Counted from the stretch's first letter, positions 26,020 to 37,897 are shown. The stretch: 64,000 nt of DNA from Bacteroidales bacterium (GCA_012719495.1 JAAYAG010000055.1:21181-85180), one strand, 5' to 3'. Program-made: numbers and translations. Notes: a model not told the origin generated them from the sequence alone.

Positions 26020-26732
26020 TCGATAAACGACCGGAAATCGAGTTGTTCTCCTTGCGACATACCAGCATCGATAAGTTTTCCTTCTGAGCAAATCAGAGTA
26101 CGTGCCGGATATTTATCAACGACCAGTTTATCGTGGGTTGCCATTAGCACGGTTTTACCTTCGCTGTTGATTTTTTTGAACAGTTCGAGTATGCCAACCG
26201 ACGTGTCGAAATCGAGGTTCCCGGTTGGTTCATCGGCCAAAATTATTTCAGGGTTATTGAGCAGGGCGCGGGCAATGACAATACGCTGCTGTTCCCCTCC
26301 CGAAAGTTGATGTGGCATTTTTTGCTTGAAGGCAACCATTCCAACTTCTTCAAGAATGGAATCGATACGCTCATTCATTGCCTTTTCGTCGGTCCAGCCG
26401 GTCGATTTAAGCACAAAATGAAGGTTCTTGTAGATAGAACGATCGGTAAGCAGTTTAAAATCCTGAAAAACTACGCCAATTTTTCTTCTAAGGAATGGAA
26501 TATCTTTAGTTTTAATCGTTTGCAAAGAATAACCGGCAACGTATGCTTCTCCATTGAAAACAGGCAGTTCGGCATTCAGCGTTTTGATAAGGCTCGATTT
26601 TCCACTACCCACTTTACCAATTAGAAAAACAAATTCTCCGTTGATTAACTGAAAATTAACCTGTGATAAAACCAATTGTTCGCGTTGGTATATGTCGGTG
26701 TCTTTAATCGATATGGCAAAAGCTTCTTCCAT
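26016..26732 (-). CDS. ftsE: FtsE-like ABC transporter ATP-binding protein
   Basis: The 238-residue ATPase has Walker A GKVGSGKSSLIK at about 39-50, Q-loop VVFQDFKLL, signature LSGGEQQR at about 144-151, Walker B IILADEPTGNLD and the switch His in MATHD. The spacing and wording fit FtsE, which with FtsX controls septal peptidoglycan hydrolases at the division site. No ftsX lies next to it, so the partner is elsewhere, which I believe is common in this phylum. LolD and similar exporter ATPases are close alternatives. A possible -7 box (TAAGTTTG) lies at 26828-26821, about 90 bases upstream. Confidence 0.85.
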   Translation of the reverse strand: MEEAFAISIKDTDIYQREQLVLSQVNFQLINGEFVFLIGKVGSGKSSLIKTLNAELPVFNGEAYVAGYSLQTIKTKDIPFLRRKIGVVFQDFKLLTDRSIYKNLHFVLKSTGWTDEKAMNERIDSILEEVGMVAFKQKMPHQLSGGEQQRIVIARALLNNPEIILADEPTGNLDFDTSVGILELFKKINSEGKTVLMATHDKLVVDKYPARTLICSEGKLIDAGMSQGEQLDFRSFID

Positions 26733-27019
26733 AATAATATTGTGTTATTGGTACATTTTTACTTGATACAGAATGTTTTTTGTTCATTTAGAATTCATTA
26801 TTTCAGCCGAGCAATAAAAACAAACTTATCAAAACAAAGAACGATAACGAAAATGTTTTCAAAACAAAAAATAAGATTGAGACACAAAACTAAATTTTTT
26901 ATTCAAAAGGAATACTATACACGCTAAATAAACAGTTTAATGGTAAGAACCCCTTTGGATAAGGGCTTTGATTACCGATTTAATTTCTATTTTTACTGAA
27001 ATTTATTTCAATCACAATT

Positions 27020-30000
27020 ATGAAAAATAACAAGCTGTTTTCGAACACTTTAGCACTTAGCATTTTTTTATCGTTTTCGTCAATTGCTGTTCTGTCGCAA
27101 GAGCCATTTTCGAATAATCAGTTTGCCAATGCTGTTGAAACCTACAACACATCGAATTATGTAATTGCAGAAAAGTTATTCAGCGACATGCTAGAAACCC
27201 TGCCTGCAAACAACCCTTTGCGATACGACGCACAGTATTATCGTTTAATGTGTTTGGTTAAACAGAATAATCGTTTTGCAGAAAATGAAATCTCCGACTA
27301 TTTGTCGAAACATGCCGAAAGCCCTTGGGAAAACCAGCTTTGGTTCGAACTTGGAAAAATTCAGTTTGCCAACCGCAGGTATAAAGTTGCCGCGAAAACC
27401 TTCGAAAATGTCGACCCGTTTATCCTTGCCAAAGTCGATGCTGACGACTTTAGGTTTTATAATGGGTATTGCAATTTCGACATTGGAAATTATAAAAAAG
27501 CATCACAATATTTTTTCGACATTAAAAAATCATCGTCGCCATACGCTTCATCTGCATCATATTACTGGGGATATATAAACTATCTTGAAGGAAATTATGA
27601 AACAGCACTTCAGGAATTTAAAAAACTCGAAAACAACAAAAACTTTTCAGGATTTATTCCTTTTTACACCATTCAAATCTATTATTTGCAGGAAAAATAT
27701 GATTTGGTGATCGAAAGTGGGGAAAAAATTATCTATGCAGCCCCCAAGGAACAAAAAAATGAACTCAATAAAATCCTTGGAGATTCATATTTCGAAACAG
27801 GAAATTACTTGAGTGCCATAAAATTCCTCGAAAATTATGAAGGGGTTGGGGGAAAAAAGACACGCGAAGATTTTTATCGCCTGGGGTATTGTCTTTATAA
27901 CGTGAAAAATTATTCGAAAGCTATCGATGCGTTTGAAAATGTAGCTTCAACAGGTGATGAACTCACTCAGAATGCTTTCTACCATTTAGCCGATTGTTAT
28001 TTGAAAACCGGCGATAAAAAGAAAGCACGTGCCGCATTCGAGCAAGCATCGAAGTTTAGCTATAATCCATCTATTGAAGAAGATGCATTATTTAATTATG
28101 CCAAACTTTCTTACGAACTTTCGTATTCACCATTCAACGAAACCATAAAAGCATTTGATCAGTATATTTCGAAATATCCAAATTCGGAGCGCAACGATGC
28201 CGCTTTCGATTATCTGGTTAAGGTTTACATGACCACGCGCAATTATCGTGATGCAATCACTTCTATCGAAAAGATAAAAATTAAATCTCCATCGGTTCGT
28301 GAAGCTTATCAGCGGGTTACATACTTCAGGGGTCTCGAGCTTTTCAACGATGCGAATTACCGTGGAGCGATCGAATTCTTCACAAAATCTCTCGAAAACT
28401 CCACATTTAATGCTAGTTACAAGGCACAGGCTCAATATTGGAAAGCTGAAGCAAATTACCGACTTGGGCAATATCAACATGCCATCGATGGGTTTACTGT
28501 ATTTCAGGCACTTCCCGGAGCTTTCTCGTTGCCCGAATTTGGTAACGCCTATTATAACATTGGGTACAGCTATTTCAATATGAAAAAGTATCAGGAAGCC
28601 TCGGTTTGGTTCAGAAAATATCTTTCGCAAAGTAAAACTACCAATGAAATGAAAGCCGATGCAAGCAATCGAATCGGCGATTATTATTATCTTGGACGTG
28701 AATACCAGGAGGCAATAAAATACTATACATCAGCTTATTCAAGTAAAGCATTCGATCCTGATTACGCCCTCTACCAAAGAGCTATTTGCAAAGGGTTTGA
28801 TAAAGATATTAACGGAAAATTTAACGACTTAAAAGCGTTATCGGAACAATTCCCCACTTCGTCGTATAACGATGATGCCATGTATGAAATGGCAAGGGCA
28901 AAAGAAAGGCTTGGTAGCGAAGATGAAGCGATCGAATTATATAATTCACTGATGACCAAGCATCCTGAGAGTATTTTGGTGCGAAAGTCCTTATTGCAGT
29001 TAGGGCTGATTTATTACAACAAGAATGAAAACGAAACATCGCTGACATATTATAAAAAGGTTGTCGACAATTATCCAAATACTGAAGAATCGAAAGCCGC
29101 TTTGGTTGGAATTAAGAACAACTATATCGACATGAACAATGTAGACGCTTATTTCGATTATTCGGGAACGGCTGGAGGTAAGCAGGGGCAAGTGTCAACA
29201 TCTGCCCAAGATTCAATATTTTATATGGCTGCCGAACGGAACTATATGGCTGGCGAAAGTGGCGCAGAAGCAAAATTTGATGAATATCTTACCCGTTTCC
29301 CCAATGGCAGTTTCAAATTGAATGCTTCTTTTTATCTGGCTGAGATTTGTTATAGCAAAGGTCAGTATTCCCGTTCACTTGAATTATATGAAACCGTAAC
29401 CTCGATGGGCGATAATATTTTCAGTGAACAAGCCTTGTTGAAAGCTGGAGAATTGTCATTTAATGCTCAAAAGTATGATACATCGCTTGATTATTTCCAG
29501 CGCCTTGGCAAAGTAGCTACTACAAAGTGGAACATACTAAAATCGAGAGCGGGTGTTATGCGCAGCTATTTCAAATTGTCCGATTATCCCAACTCAATTT
29601 CATCTGCACAATTGGTAATGAAAACCGAAAATGTAACCGAAGCTATAACCCGAGAAGCCAATTATATACAGGCAACTTCATATTACAAGCAATCGCAACC
29701 TGACGAAGCGCTGAAGTTTTATACCTTATTGGCCAACGATACAAAGCTTGCTGAAGGTGCAGAAGCTAAATACAACAAAGCAAAAATTCTTTTCGAGAAA
29801 AACCTTCTCGATCAGTCGGAGGCAGAAATTCTTGACTTTATTAACAAAAATACACCTCACCAGTATTGGTTAGCTCAATCGTTCATCCTTCTCACCGATA
29901 TACACTTAGCCAAGAAAGACGTATTTCAGGCCCGACATACATTGCAAAGTCTTATAGACAACTATACTAATCAAACCGATGGAGTGTTGACATTAGCTAA

Positions 30001-30055
30001 AGAAAAGATGCAAGTTGTTGAAAGTCTTGGAAATCAAAACATTATTGAAGAATAA
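27020..30055 (+). CDS. Large secreted TPR protein
   Basis: The 1011-residue protein starts with a signal peptide (MKNNKLFSNTLALSIFLSFS, cut near VLSQ) and is built almost wholly of TPR-type helical pairs, with some twenty repeats (YKVAAKTFENVDPF, YETALQEFKKLENN, YSKAIDAFENVAST, YQEAIKYYTSAYSS, YDTSLDYFQRLGKV). Such YbgF/BamD-like solenoids hold envelope complexes together in the periplasm. The next gene, a barrel protein, begins 65 bases on in the same direction. I recall the two side by side in other Bacteroidota, which suggests a shared envelope machine; its job is unknown to me. No enzyme motif is visible. Confidence 0.85.
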   Translation: MKNNKLFSNTLALSIFLSFSSIAVLSQEPFSNNQFANAVETYNTSNYVIAEKLFSDMLETLPANNPLRYDAQYYRLMCLVKQNNRFAENEISDYLSKHAESPWENQLWFELGKIQFANRRYKVAAKTFENVDPFILAKVDADDFRFYNGYCNFDIGNYKKASQYFFDIKKSSSPYASSASYYWGYINYLEGNYETALQEFKKLENNKNFSGFIPFYTIQIYYLQEKYDLVIESGEKIIYAAPKEQKNELNKILGDSYFETGNYLSAIKFLENYEGVGGKKTREDFYRLGYCLYNVKNYSKAIDAFENVASTGDELTQNAFYHLADCYLKTGDKKKARAAFEQASKFSYNPSIEEDALFNYAKLSYELSYSPFNETIKAFDQYISKYPNSERNDAAFDYLVKVYMTTRNYRDAITSIEKIKIKSPSVREAYQRVTYFRGLELFNDANYRGAIEFFTKSLENSTFNASYKAQAQYWKAEANYRLGQYQHAIDGFTVFQALPGAFSLPEFGNAYYNIGYSYFNMKKYQEASVWFRKYLSQSKTTNEMKADASNRIGDYYYLGREYQEAIKYYTSAYSSKAFDPDYALYQRAICKGFDKDINGKFNDLKALSEQFPTSSYNDDAMYEMARAKERLGSEDEAIELYNSLMTKHPESILVRKSLLQLGLIYYNKNENETSLTYYKKVVDNYPNTEESKAALVGIKNNYIDMNNVDAYFDYSGTAGGKQGQVSTSAQDSIFYMAAERNYMAGESGAEAKFDEYLTRFPNGSFKLNASFYLAEICYSKGQYSRSLELYETVTSMGDNIFSEQALLKAGELSFNAQKYDTSLDYFQRLGKVATTKWNILKSRAGVMRSYFKLSDYPNSISSAQLVMKTENVTEAITREANYIQATSYYKQSQPDEALKFYTLLANDTKLAEGAEAKYNKAKILFEKNLLDQSEAEILDFINKNTPHQYWLAQSFILLTDIHLAKKDVFQARHTLQSLIDNYTNQTDGVLTLAKEKMQVVESLGNQNIIEE

Positions 30056-30120
30056 CGTGTGATTGCATTAATGCCACGAAGAAATTGGAAAGTCAAAAAT
30101 CTAATAACTAAAAGATACAG

Positions 30121-31866
30121 ATGAAACGGAACAAAATAATAGCAACCATAATATTAACAATCGCCAGCAGCGGTTTTGCATTTGCCCAGGACACCATTAT
30201 GAACAAGGAGGTTGAAGTAATTAAAGCATTTCAGCCCACCATAAGTGAATCAAATAAAATTGTATCGAATCCCAAGATTAACGATACAGTGAAGTATACC
30301 CCAATTTTTGATTATCGCATACAATCATCGTTGGTCCCAGTACCACGCTCTATTCAAAAATTGCCGGTAGTTCAGCTTGGAAATCCGCCACAAAGCCGCA
30401 GTAATACAGGGTATCTAAGAGCCGGCATTGGAAATGCCTATACCCCATTTGCAGAATTTGCATTGAATACTTCGCCGGCTAAAGCGACCGACTTTGGCAT
30501 TTTCTTCTCTCATTTTTCATCAAGTCCGAAAGTAAAACTCAATAACGGAATTCGGGTTAAGTCTCCTTATTCTGACGATGCGGCTACTATTTTCGTTAAG
30601 AATAAATTTCGTAAATCTGTACTCGACTGGAATATTGGGTTCGAACGCAATCGCTTCAATTATTATGGTTTTGCCAGTGTCGACACGTTGTTATACCGCG
30701 AAACTGAAAATATTTCGAATACGCTGAATAAAAAACAGGTCTTTAATAATGCCTCGGCGTTGTTCAACTTACGAAAGATCGATGGACGTTCCGAGTTTTC
30801 GTACGATGTATCACTTGGGTACAACTTTTTCTGGAATTCTACCGGACAAAAAAGTCATAAAGGAGGCTACAGCGGGAAATACCTGCTCGACAAACGAAAT
30901 TTCGATATTGTAATTGGCTCTGAAATCGATTATTTCTATACCGACAGCATAAATAACCCATATAAATTGAAAAGTAACCATCAGTATGTATTTGTTGCTT
31001 TGAGCCCTCAGTATGTATATGAAAAGAAAAATATTATGCTGAAAGCGGGAATCAACGTATCATCAGTTATTGATGATGACACTGACGCCCTTTTCCATAT
31101 TTCGCCCAAAATATATTTCGAATACCAGCCTATTGCCAACGTGCTGTCTGTATTTGTCGCAACCGATGGAAAACTGAATGTAAACGATTACCAATCAGTC
31201 ATGCAGTACAACAGGTATTATAATTTTGCAAACGAATTGAAACCCTCGAATGAGGTCATAAACCTTTCCGGCGGATTTAAGGGAAAATTCAGCCGCAAAA
31301 TGTCGTATGTTTTCGATGTGTCTTATTCTATCTGCCAAGACGAAGCTTTCTTTTATTTGCTTCAGAATCAGTATGAGGCAGCCTCAGATGAGCTTAAAAA
31401 CTTATTTTCAGCCAATTATTACGATTTAAATACCCTTCGTTTCGGTGGAGATGTTAGATACAGCAGCAAATCGTTTAGTTTGGGTCTAAACGGGAATTAT
31501 TACAGCTATTCAAGTAATTCAAACGTAACTATAACTCACAGGCCGACATTCGATGCTCAGCTTACTTCGCTTTTCGATATAGGTTCGTCAATTAAGGTAC
31601 GGCTCGATGCTCAGGTAATTGGTTCACGCAAAGCCGAAATTATGGTTGTGTCAAATGATAACGATGGTAGCGCACCAGCTATCAGTCAGGAAATCCATAC
31701 GATAAAAACTGCTATCGGGATAAGTGCCGGAGCCGATTATGCCTACAATAAAAAGTTGTCGTTTTCGCTTGATGTACGGAACATGATAAACCAGAATTAT
31801 GAATTATGGCATGGCTATAATACACAGGGGATATTAGTATTAGCTGGAGTCCGTTACACCTTCTGA
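30121..31866 (+). CDS. Outer-membrane beta-barrel protein paired with the TPR protein
   Basis: The 581-residue protein has a signal peptide (MKRNKIIATIILTIASSGFA, cut at F-A-Q) and a short N-terminal arm (D-T-I-M-N-K-E-V-E-V-I-K-A-F-Q-P) that looks like a TonB-box-bearing or periplasmic strand. Many alternating aromatic beta-strands follow, ending in LVLAGVRYTF with the terminal Phe typical of outer-membrane barrels. There is no plug domain of the TonB-receptor type, so automatic naming as a TonB receptor would be wrong or only distant. It lies 65 bases after the TPR gene and is probably cotranscribed. Function unknown. Confidence 0.8.
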   Translation: MKRNKIIATIILTIASSGFAFAQDTIMNKEVEVIKAFQPTISESNKIVSNPKINDTVKYTPIFDYRIQSSLVPVPRSIQKLPVVQLGNPPQSRSNTGYLRAGIGNAYTPFAEFALNTSPAKATDFGIFFSHFSSSPKVKLNNGIRVKSPYSDDAATIFVKNKFRKSVLDWNIGFERNRFNYYGFASVDTLLYRETENISNTLNKKQVFNNASALFNLRKIDGRSEFSYDVSLGYNFFWNSTGQKSHKGGYSGKYLLDKRNFDIVIGSEIDYFYTDSINNPYKLKSNHQYVFVALSPQYVYEKKNIMLKAGINVSSVIDDDTDALFHISPKIYFEYQPIANVLSVFVATDGKLNVNDYQSVMQYNRYYNFANELKPSNEVINLSGGFKGKFSRKMSYVFDVSYSICQDEAFFYLLQNQYEAASDELKNLFSANYYDLNTLRFGGDVRYSSKSFSLGLNGNYYSYSSNSNVTITHRPTFDAQLTSLFDIGSSIKVRLDAQVIGSRKAEIMVVSNDNDGSAPAISQEIHTIKTAIGISAGADYAYNKKLSFSLDVRNMINQNYELWHGYNTQGILVLAGVRYTF

Positions 31867-31898
31867 TTATTAAGTGTTTTTCAACTTAATTTGTTGAT

Positions 31899-31946
31899 AA
31901 CTTTTGCCTTTCACTCACTGAATAGTTAGGCAGAAAGGTTATATTT
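31899..31946 (+). terminator. Weak hairpin after the barrel protein gene
   Basis: AACTTTTGCCT near 31900-31909 can pair imperfectly with AGGCAGAAAGGTT near 31928-31940, followed by ATATTTTCC. The stem has mismatches and the T-run is poor, so it may not terminate. Confidence 0.25.
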
Positions 31947-31949
31947 TCC

Positions 31950-31966
31950 TATATTTGAGCTCAAAT
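31950..31966 (+). promoter_or_regulatory. -7 promoter box for gyrB joined to a 14-base palindrome
   Basis: TATATTTG at 31950-31957 matches TAnnTTTG perfectly. It overlaps the perfect palindrome ATTTGAGCTCAAAT at 31953-31966, which would cover the transcription start. If used, the gyrB leader is about 185 nt long. Confidence 0.35.
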
Positions 31967-32144
31967 TTTTAGGAACAGAAAATTATTTGTAATTTATTGA
32001 AAATCAGGATTTATAAATGATTTTTCTCTTTATTTTTTCAATATGTTCTACAGGAAATAAAGATCATCGGGCCTAATTTTTTGAATACAAAAAATACCAT
32101 CTTGAAAGCGATGGAAAATTTGAATTTTTAGATGAAGAAAATAA

Positions 32145-34136
<1,992 letters not shown>

Positions 34137-34176
34137 TTGTAACTTTGTTGAAATTAATGTGATATCAAAATATTTT

Positions 34177-34218
34177 AGTGGATCGGGAAAAGCAATTGTG
34201 TCTCGATCCACTTTTTTT
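34177..34218 (+). terminator. Terminator after gyrB
   Basis: AGTGGATCG at 34177-34185 pairs with CGATCCACT at 34204-34212, followed by a run of seven T. Confidence 0.88.
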
Positions 34219-34245
34219 ATTAATATAGTCTCAAATTTTTTCTAA

Positions 34246-34827
34246 ATGGATATCTGTGTATTTTGTTCATCAAGCAATGCCATTGACAATTGGTATTTTG
34301 AAGCTGCTGAAAAGCTAGGTTATTTAATTGCCAGAGGAAATCATTCTCTTGTGTATGGCGGTGCAAACGTTGGTCTTATGGAAAAAGTAGCCATCACGGT
34401 AAGGCAAAATAACGGGAGGATTTTAGGGGTAATCCCTCAAAAAATTTACGACAAAAACCTCGGTTCTAATCATCCTGACGAAATACAGATAACAAAAACA
34501 ATGGACGAACGCAAAGTATTGATGCGTGAACGTTCAGACGCTTTTATTGCTTTACCTGGTGGATTTGGAACGCTTGAAGAGGTAATTGAAGTAATAACCT
34601 TGAAACAGCTTGATTATCATAGAAAACCAATTGTTTTCATCAATACATTGGGCTTTTTCAATGATTTATTTGCACAATTCCAGAAGTCGTTTGATGAATC
34701 ATTTGCAAAAGAAAGTTACCGCAACCTATATCATATAGCCAATTCGCCAGAGGAGGCCATTAACTATATTGAGAACTACATTTTCGAAGATCTCGGTCCC
34801 AAATGGTTTAACGTACCCTCCCGGTAA
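34246..34827 (+). CDS. LOG family protein (nucleoside 5'-monophosphate phosphoribohydrolase, TIGR00730 type)
   Basis: The 193-residue protein has the Rossmann-like LOG fold with CVFCSSSNAID at the start, YGGANVGLM at about 37-45 and the hallmark PGGFGTLEE at about 105-113, whose Gly-Gly-x-Gly-Thr and Glu bind and cleave the nucleotide. Members split the N-glycosidic bond of AMP-type nucleotides (cytokinin riboside monophosphate in plants); bacterial members are often called 'lysine decarboxylase' in error. The natural substrate here is unknown. It appears to be a single gene between the gyrB terminator and a converging methyltransferase. Confidence 0.88.
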   Translation: MDICVFCSSSNAIDNWYFEAAEKLGYLIARGNHSLVYGGANVGLMEKVAITVRQNNGRILGVIPQKIYDKNLGSNHPDEIQITKTMDERKVLMRERSDAFIALPGGFGTLEEVIEVITLKQLDYHRKPIVFINTLGFFNDLFAQFQKSFDESFAKESYRNLYHIANSPEEAINYIENYIFEDLGPKWFNVPSR

Positions 34828-34835
34828 TTCGCTAA

Positions 34836-35435
34836 TTATGAGAGAAAAAACAAAATCGTAGAGAGTTTACAATAACTGGCCGTAATAATGCCCCGTTTAA
34901 AGCGGGTGCGGGTTTCTTCACTTCTAACCACCCGGAAGCCTGCTTTTAAGAATAACTTATTGATTTGTTGTCCGGTAATTCCATTTTCTTCATCGATAAA
35001 TTCCCTAAGGTAGACTTTTCCCCCGTTTTTTAAAAGCCTGAACATTTCTTCAACCAAATCTTGTCGATTTTCTTTAATAACCAGATGCAGAACCTGATGA
35101 ACATTTATGGCATCATAATGGTTTTCATCGATTGTTAAACTGGCTAACCTACCATGATGGAACGAAGTATTTTTATATTCGCGCAGGTTTTTTCGGGCTT
35201 TTGACATATAGCGGTCTGAAACATCAACGCAGGTTAATTCGCCCAGATCTACCTTGCGGGCAAGAAGTTCGGCCATAGCACCAACTCCTGAACCAAACTC
35301 CAGTACCTTATAATTTCTCAAAATTGGCAGTGAATTGACATACTTATGATATAAAAATTTCTTATTGATGGGCCTCAATGCTTGTTGAACCGAAACTGAC
35401 CAGTTACTGGGTTCATAGATTGTGTGTTGTTTCAT
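34836..35435 (-). CDS. Class I SAM-dependent methyltransferase of unknown substrate
   Basis: The 199-residue protein has a SAM-binding Rossmann fold: motif I VLEFGSGVGAMAELL at about 44-58, the acidic end of strand two in CVDVSDRYMSKARKN, motif II YDAINVHQVLHLV and a post-II block LLKNGGKVYLREF. It is soluble with no membrane segment. The acceptor is not clear; the layout resembles small-molecule or quinone-type methyltransferases, but nothing near it points to a pathway. It converges on the LOG gene with eight bases between stops. Confidence 0.8.
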   Translation of the reverse strand: MKQHTIYEPSNWSVSVQQALRPINKKFLYHKYVNSLPILRNYKVLEFGSGVGAMAELLARKVDLGELTCVDVSDRYMSKARKNLREYKNTSFHHGRLASLTIDENHYDAINVHQVLHLVIKENRQDLVEEMFRLLKNGGKVYLREFIDEENGITGQQINKLFLKAGFRVVRSEETRTRFKRGIITASYCKLSTILFFLS

Positions 35436-35573
35436 GGCTATTTAATTTAAGTCTATAACGATTAAAGTTAATGTATTTGTATCCCATCCACTATCTTTTT
35501 TCGATTAATTGCCGTAGAATCCCGACAAACGAAATTTCCTTATATGATTGAGTGAAATCTTCAACTAATTTTT

Positions 35574-36188
35574 TTAAAACCAACCAAAGATAAAATTCAT
35601 ATACACACCCAATCCTGACAAATCGCTTTGGTTTAACGGCGTAGTATGGTTCACATCAAGTGTTTGGCGGTATTCTGCCCCAACGTTCATTTTGAAGAAG
35701 CGGGTAATGTTTATTTCTACTGAAATTGTTGGCGATACAACAAAAACATTATCCGAAAAAAAACTGTTATTGGTCAAGTTTTCTCCCGATACACCACCCC
35801 AGCCTATCCGGGCGCTTATAACTGGATGAATTACTGCTTTGTGAGCAATTTCATATCCAATCCATAATCCGCCATGACCAAAATCGATATCACGAAGAAT
35901 GTTTTCTCTTTTTATATCTATCGAATTACTCAAGCCTTCGCCATAGCCTCCGATAAACATATTGTTTATGATTATTCCGCCGCCGCCACCCATCATAAAC
36001 GCAAAATCGCCACCTAAATTTGTATAGGTCATCAATGGTCCACCAAACCCGCTAATACGCTTTATTTCAATTGTGTTGATGATTGTTTTTAGCTCGTCGT
36101 TTTCTTGTTTTTCAGCAAAAAATTTATCTGCTGCAAATGAATTTGTAATAGAAAAAAACAACAGAAACCCAAAGAATATCTTTTTCAT
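35574..36188 (-). CDS. Small outer-membrane beta-barrel protein
   Basis: The 204-residue protein starts with a signal peptide (MKKIFFGFLLFFSITNSFA). It continues with Gly-rich, aromatic beta-strands (GFGGPLMTYTNLGGDFAFMM, GGGGGIIINNMFIGGYGEG, VVSPTISVEINITRFFKMNV) and ends in MNFIFGWF with a terminal Phe. The length fits an eight-strand barrel. Function unknown; no sign of a partner gene. It is transcribed alone as far as can be seen. Confidence 0.72.
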   Translation of the reverse strand: MKKIFFGFLLFFSITNSFAADKFFAEKQENDELKTIINTIEIKRISGFGGPLMTYTNLGGDFAFMMGGGGGIIINNMFIGGYGEGLSNSIDIKRENILRDIDFGHGGLWIGYEIAHKAVIHPVISARIGWGGVSGENLTNNSFFSDNVFVVSPTISVEINITRFFKMNVGAEYRQTLDVNHTTPLNQSDLSGLGVYMNFIFGWF

Positions 36189-36387
36189 AATATCTGTTTT
36201 ATAGTTAGTAATTAGGTCTAATACGTAATGAGACTCGCAAGATTTTTATTAATAAATTAAAGACAGAAAAGCATCAAAGGGGTTGCATTTTTTTAAAAAA
36301 AAACAGATTACAATCGAATAAATCATTCTTTTTAGATAACAAACCATTACAGACCCATAAATCAAGAAGTAATTAAAAAAACAACAA

Positions 36388-36798
36388 CTATGTATTTTTT
36401 TGAACAACACGAGGAACTAGAAAAACAGAGCCCTCTCGGGAATAACCAATTTTTTCGTAAAATTTATCGGCACCCGACATTACGTATACAACACTGTCGG
36501 GGAATCTGTCATAAAGGCATTCCATCAATTGCCGGCCAATGTTCTGTCCCCGGTGTAATTGTGCTACAAGCAAATCACAAACCCAGATATACATTCCGAA
36601 ATCATTGAGTGACCGACAATACCCGCACAACTCATTTTCAGAATATGCTACAAACGTGATCGATTTCTCCAATGCCAGGGCATACTTCTCCCGCATTTCT
36701 TCGTTGGCATAATCCCAACCTTCTTCGTTGAGTATGATTCCCATTACATTACTTTCGTCCATTTCTTTATTGTATGGTCGGATGTTAACTTGTTTCAT
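36388..36798 (-). CDS. GNAT family N-acetyltransferase
   Basis: The 136-residue enzyme has the acetyl-CoA loop Q-L-H-R-G-Q-N-I-G-R-Q-L (about 81-92; canonical R/Q-x-x-G-x-G/A) after the strand MYIWVCDLLV, and the closing strand and helix FYEKIGYSREG typical of GNAT proteins. It moves an acetyl group to an amine on an unknown acceptor. Length is short but complete. It is a lone gene, with an AT-rich gap upstream. Confidence 0.85.
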   Translation of the reverse strand: MKQVNIRPYNKEMDESNVMGIILNEEGWDYANEEMREKYALALEKSITFVAYSENELCGYCRSLNDFGMYIWVCDLLVAQLHRGQNIGRQLMECLYDRFPDSVVYVMSGADKFYEKIGYSREGSVFLVPRVVQKNT

Positions 36799-37615
36799 AA
36801 ATTTTTTAGTTGAAATATATAAAAAATATCACTAGAACAGGTGTTAAGCAATAGTTTTTCAGAGTGTTATATCTTTATTGTCTTAAAATGTGCTTTTAAA
36901 ATTAGTATATTTCTGTAAATTATGTTTGAATACAATTGTAATTAACAATACTACATTGATTTGCTTTTCTGAATTTTCAACTCAGTAGAGCATCAAATTT
37001 TTCAAATAAAACTTACGAATAGAATATCGTATTAATGCATTTGGATATTTAAATTGCAACTAAATATTATGATATATTACTGATGTTTTTAGCTTGAGAA
37101 TTTGATGCAAATTCTTTGGTTTGCTTGTGTAAACTTTGCTTTATCGATTTTTAAGCATGCAAAATGCGCTGAATTCTTTTGCGTTGCCGAAGGTTATCAG
37201 AAGTAATAATGAAAAGTTTTTTTGAATCTGGCTTTATATTTTTTAATGCTCCTCTTTACATCAATAAAATGATGATAATGGTGTTGTTTTTACCCACGTT
37301 ATGGTCGGATTACATTTCACAGTCATTTTTAAGTTTTGTTTTAAAGAATACTAATGTTATTTTCTTTTGTTGAAACTTCAATATATCTATGGTTATTTTT
37401 TTACTGTTGTACATTTTCTAAGTAACTTCATTAAATTTACTTCATACTACATCAGAGTAGCCGTTTTCGATAACTATCAAAAAAAGTTTTTTTCTAGTTT
37501 TTTAAAGGTTAGTGACCCTTTTGTTTTTAACAAAATGTAGTTCATGAGAATCTCATATTTCAAAAAATTCTAAGTGGAGTCGGGAGAAAATCAAGCATGA
37601 GGTGTTGCCTTTCTG
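36799..37615. other. Gene-poor AT-rich gap
   Basis: This stretch of about 820 bases is the longest in the window without a supported gene. A 64-codon frame at 37179-37373 exists, but its composition is poor and it has no good start context. GAATTTG/CAAATTC forms a small hairpin at 37098-37114, and its left part is echoed inverted (GCATCAAATT) at 36990-36999. No tRNA, CRISPR, insertion-sequence ends or strong terminator was seen. Confidence 0.5.
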
Positions 37616-37646
37616 TTTTCAAATTAGTAAAATGATTGTATTTTTG
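37616..37646 (+). promoter_or_regulatory. Promoter of the small acidic lipoprotein gene
   Basis: A TTTTC at 37616-37620, an 18-base spacer and a perfect TATTTTTG at 37639-37646 give a start near 37652 and a leader of about 20 bases. Confidence 0.5.
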
Positions 37647-37671
37647 AACATATAATCATAAACAGAAACCT

Positions 37672-37896
37672 ATGAAGAAAACATTCGCAATTGCCTTTTT
37701 TGCCTTTTTGTTTTTTGCAGGGTGTAAACCGCAAAATAAAAATAGCGAACCTGAAGAAAGCCTGACCACCTCTGAAGAATTGTTGGATACCACCCAGGCA
37801 GTTTCTGATGAAGACCCAATTGACGACTCTGGAGAAGCCCTTGTCGACGATACTATTTATTACGAAACCGAATTTGAAGAAATAGATCAGGAATAA
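37672..37896 (+). CDS. Small acidic lipoprotein of unknown function
   Basis: The 74-residue product has a clear lipoprotein signal (MKKTFAIAFFAFLFFAG with Cys18). The mature part is almost all Glu, Asp, Ser and Thr (EPEESLTTSEELLDTTQAVS) with no hydrophobic core, so it is probably disordered. A good promoter box before it and a strong terminator after it argue that it is a real gene. It is alone on its transcript. No family recognised. Confidence 0.7.
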   Translation: MKKTFAIAFFAFLFFAGCKPQNKNSEPEESLTTSEELLDTTQAVSDEDPIDDSGEALVDDTIYYETEFEEIDQE

Positions 37897-37897
37897 A

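Noticed and set aside
26950..26968. CCCTT/AAGGG hairpin before the large TPR gene
   Set aside because: Short stem without a T-run and not placed after any gene on that strand.
30121..31866. Naming the barrel protein a TonB-dependent receptor
   Set aside because: It has no plug domain and is shorter than such receptors.
37179..37373. 64-codon frame as a gene
   Set aside because: AT-driven composition, no start context, and no recognisable protein features.
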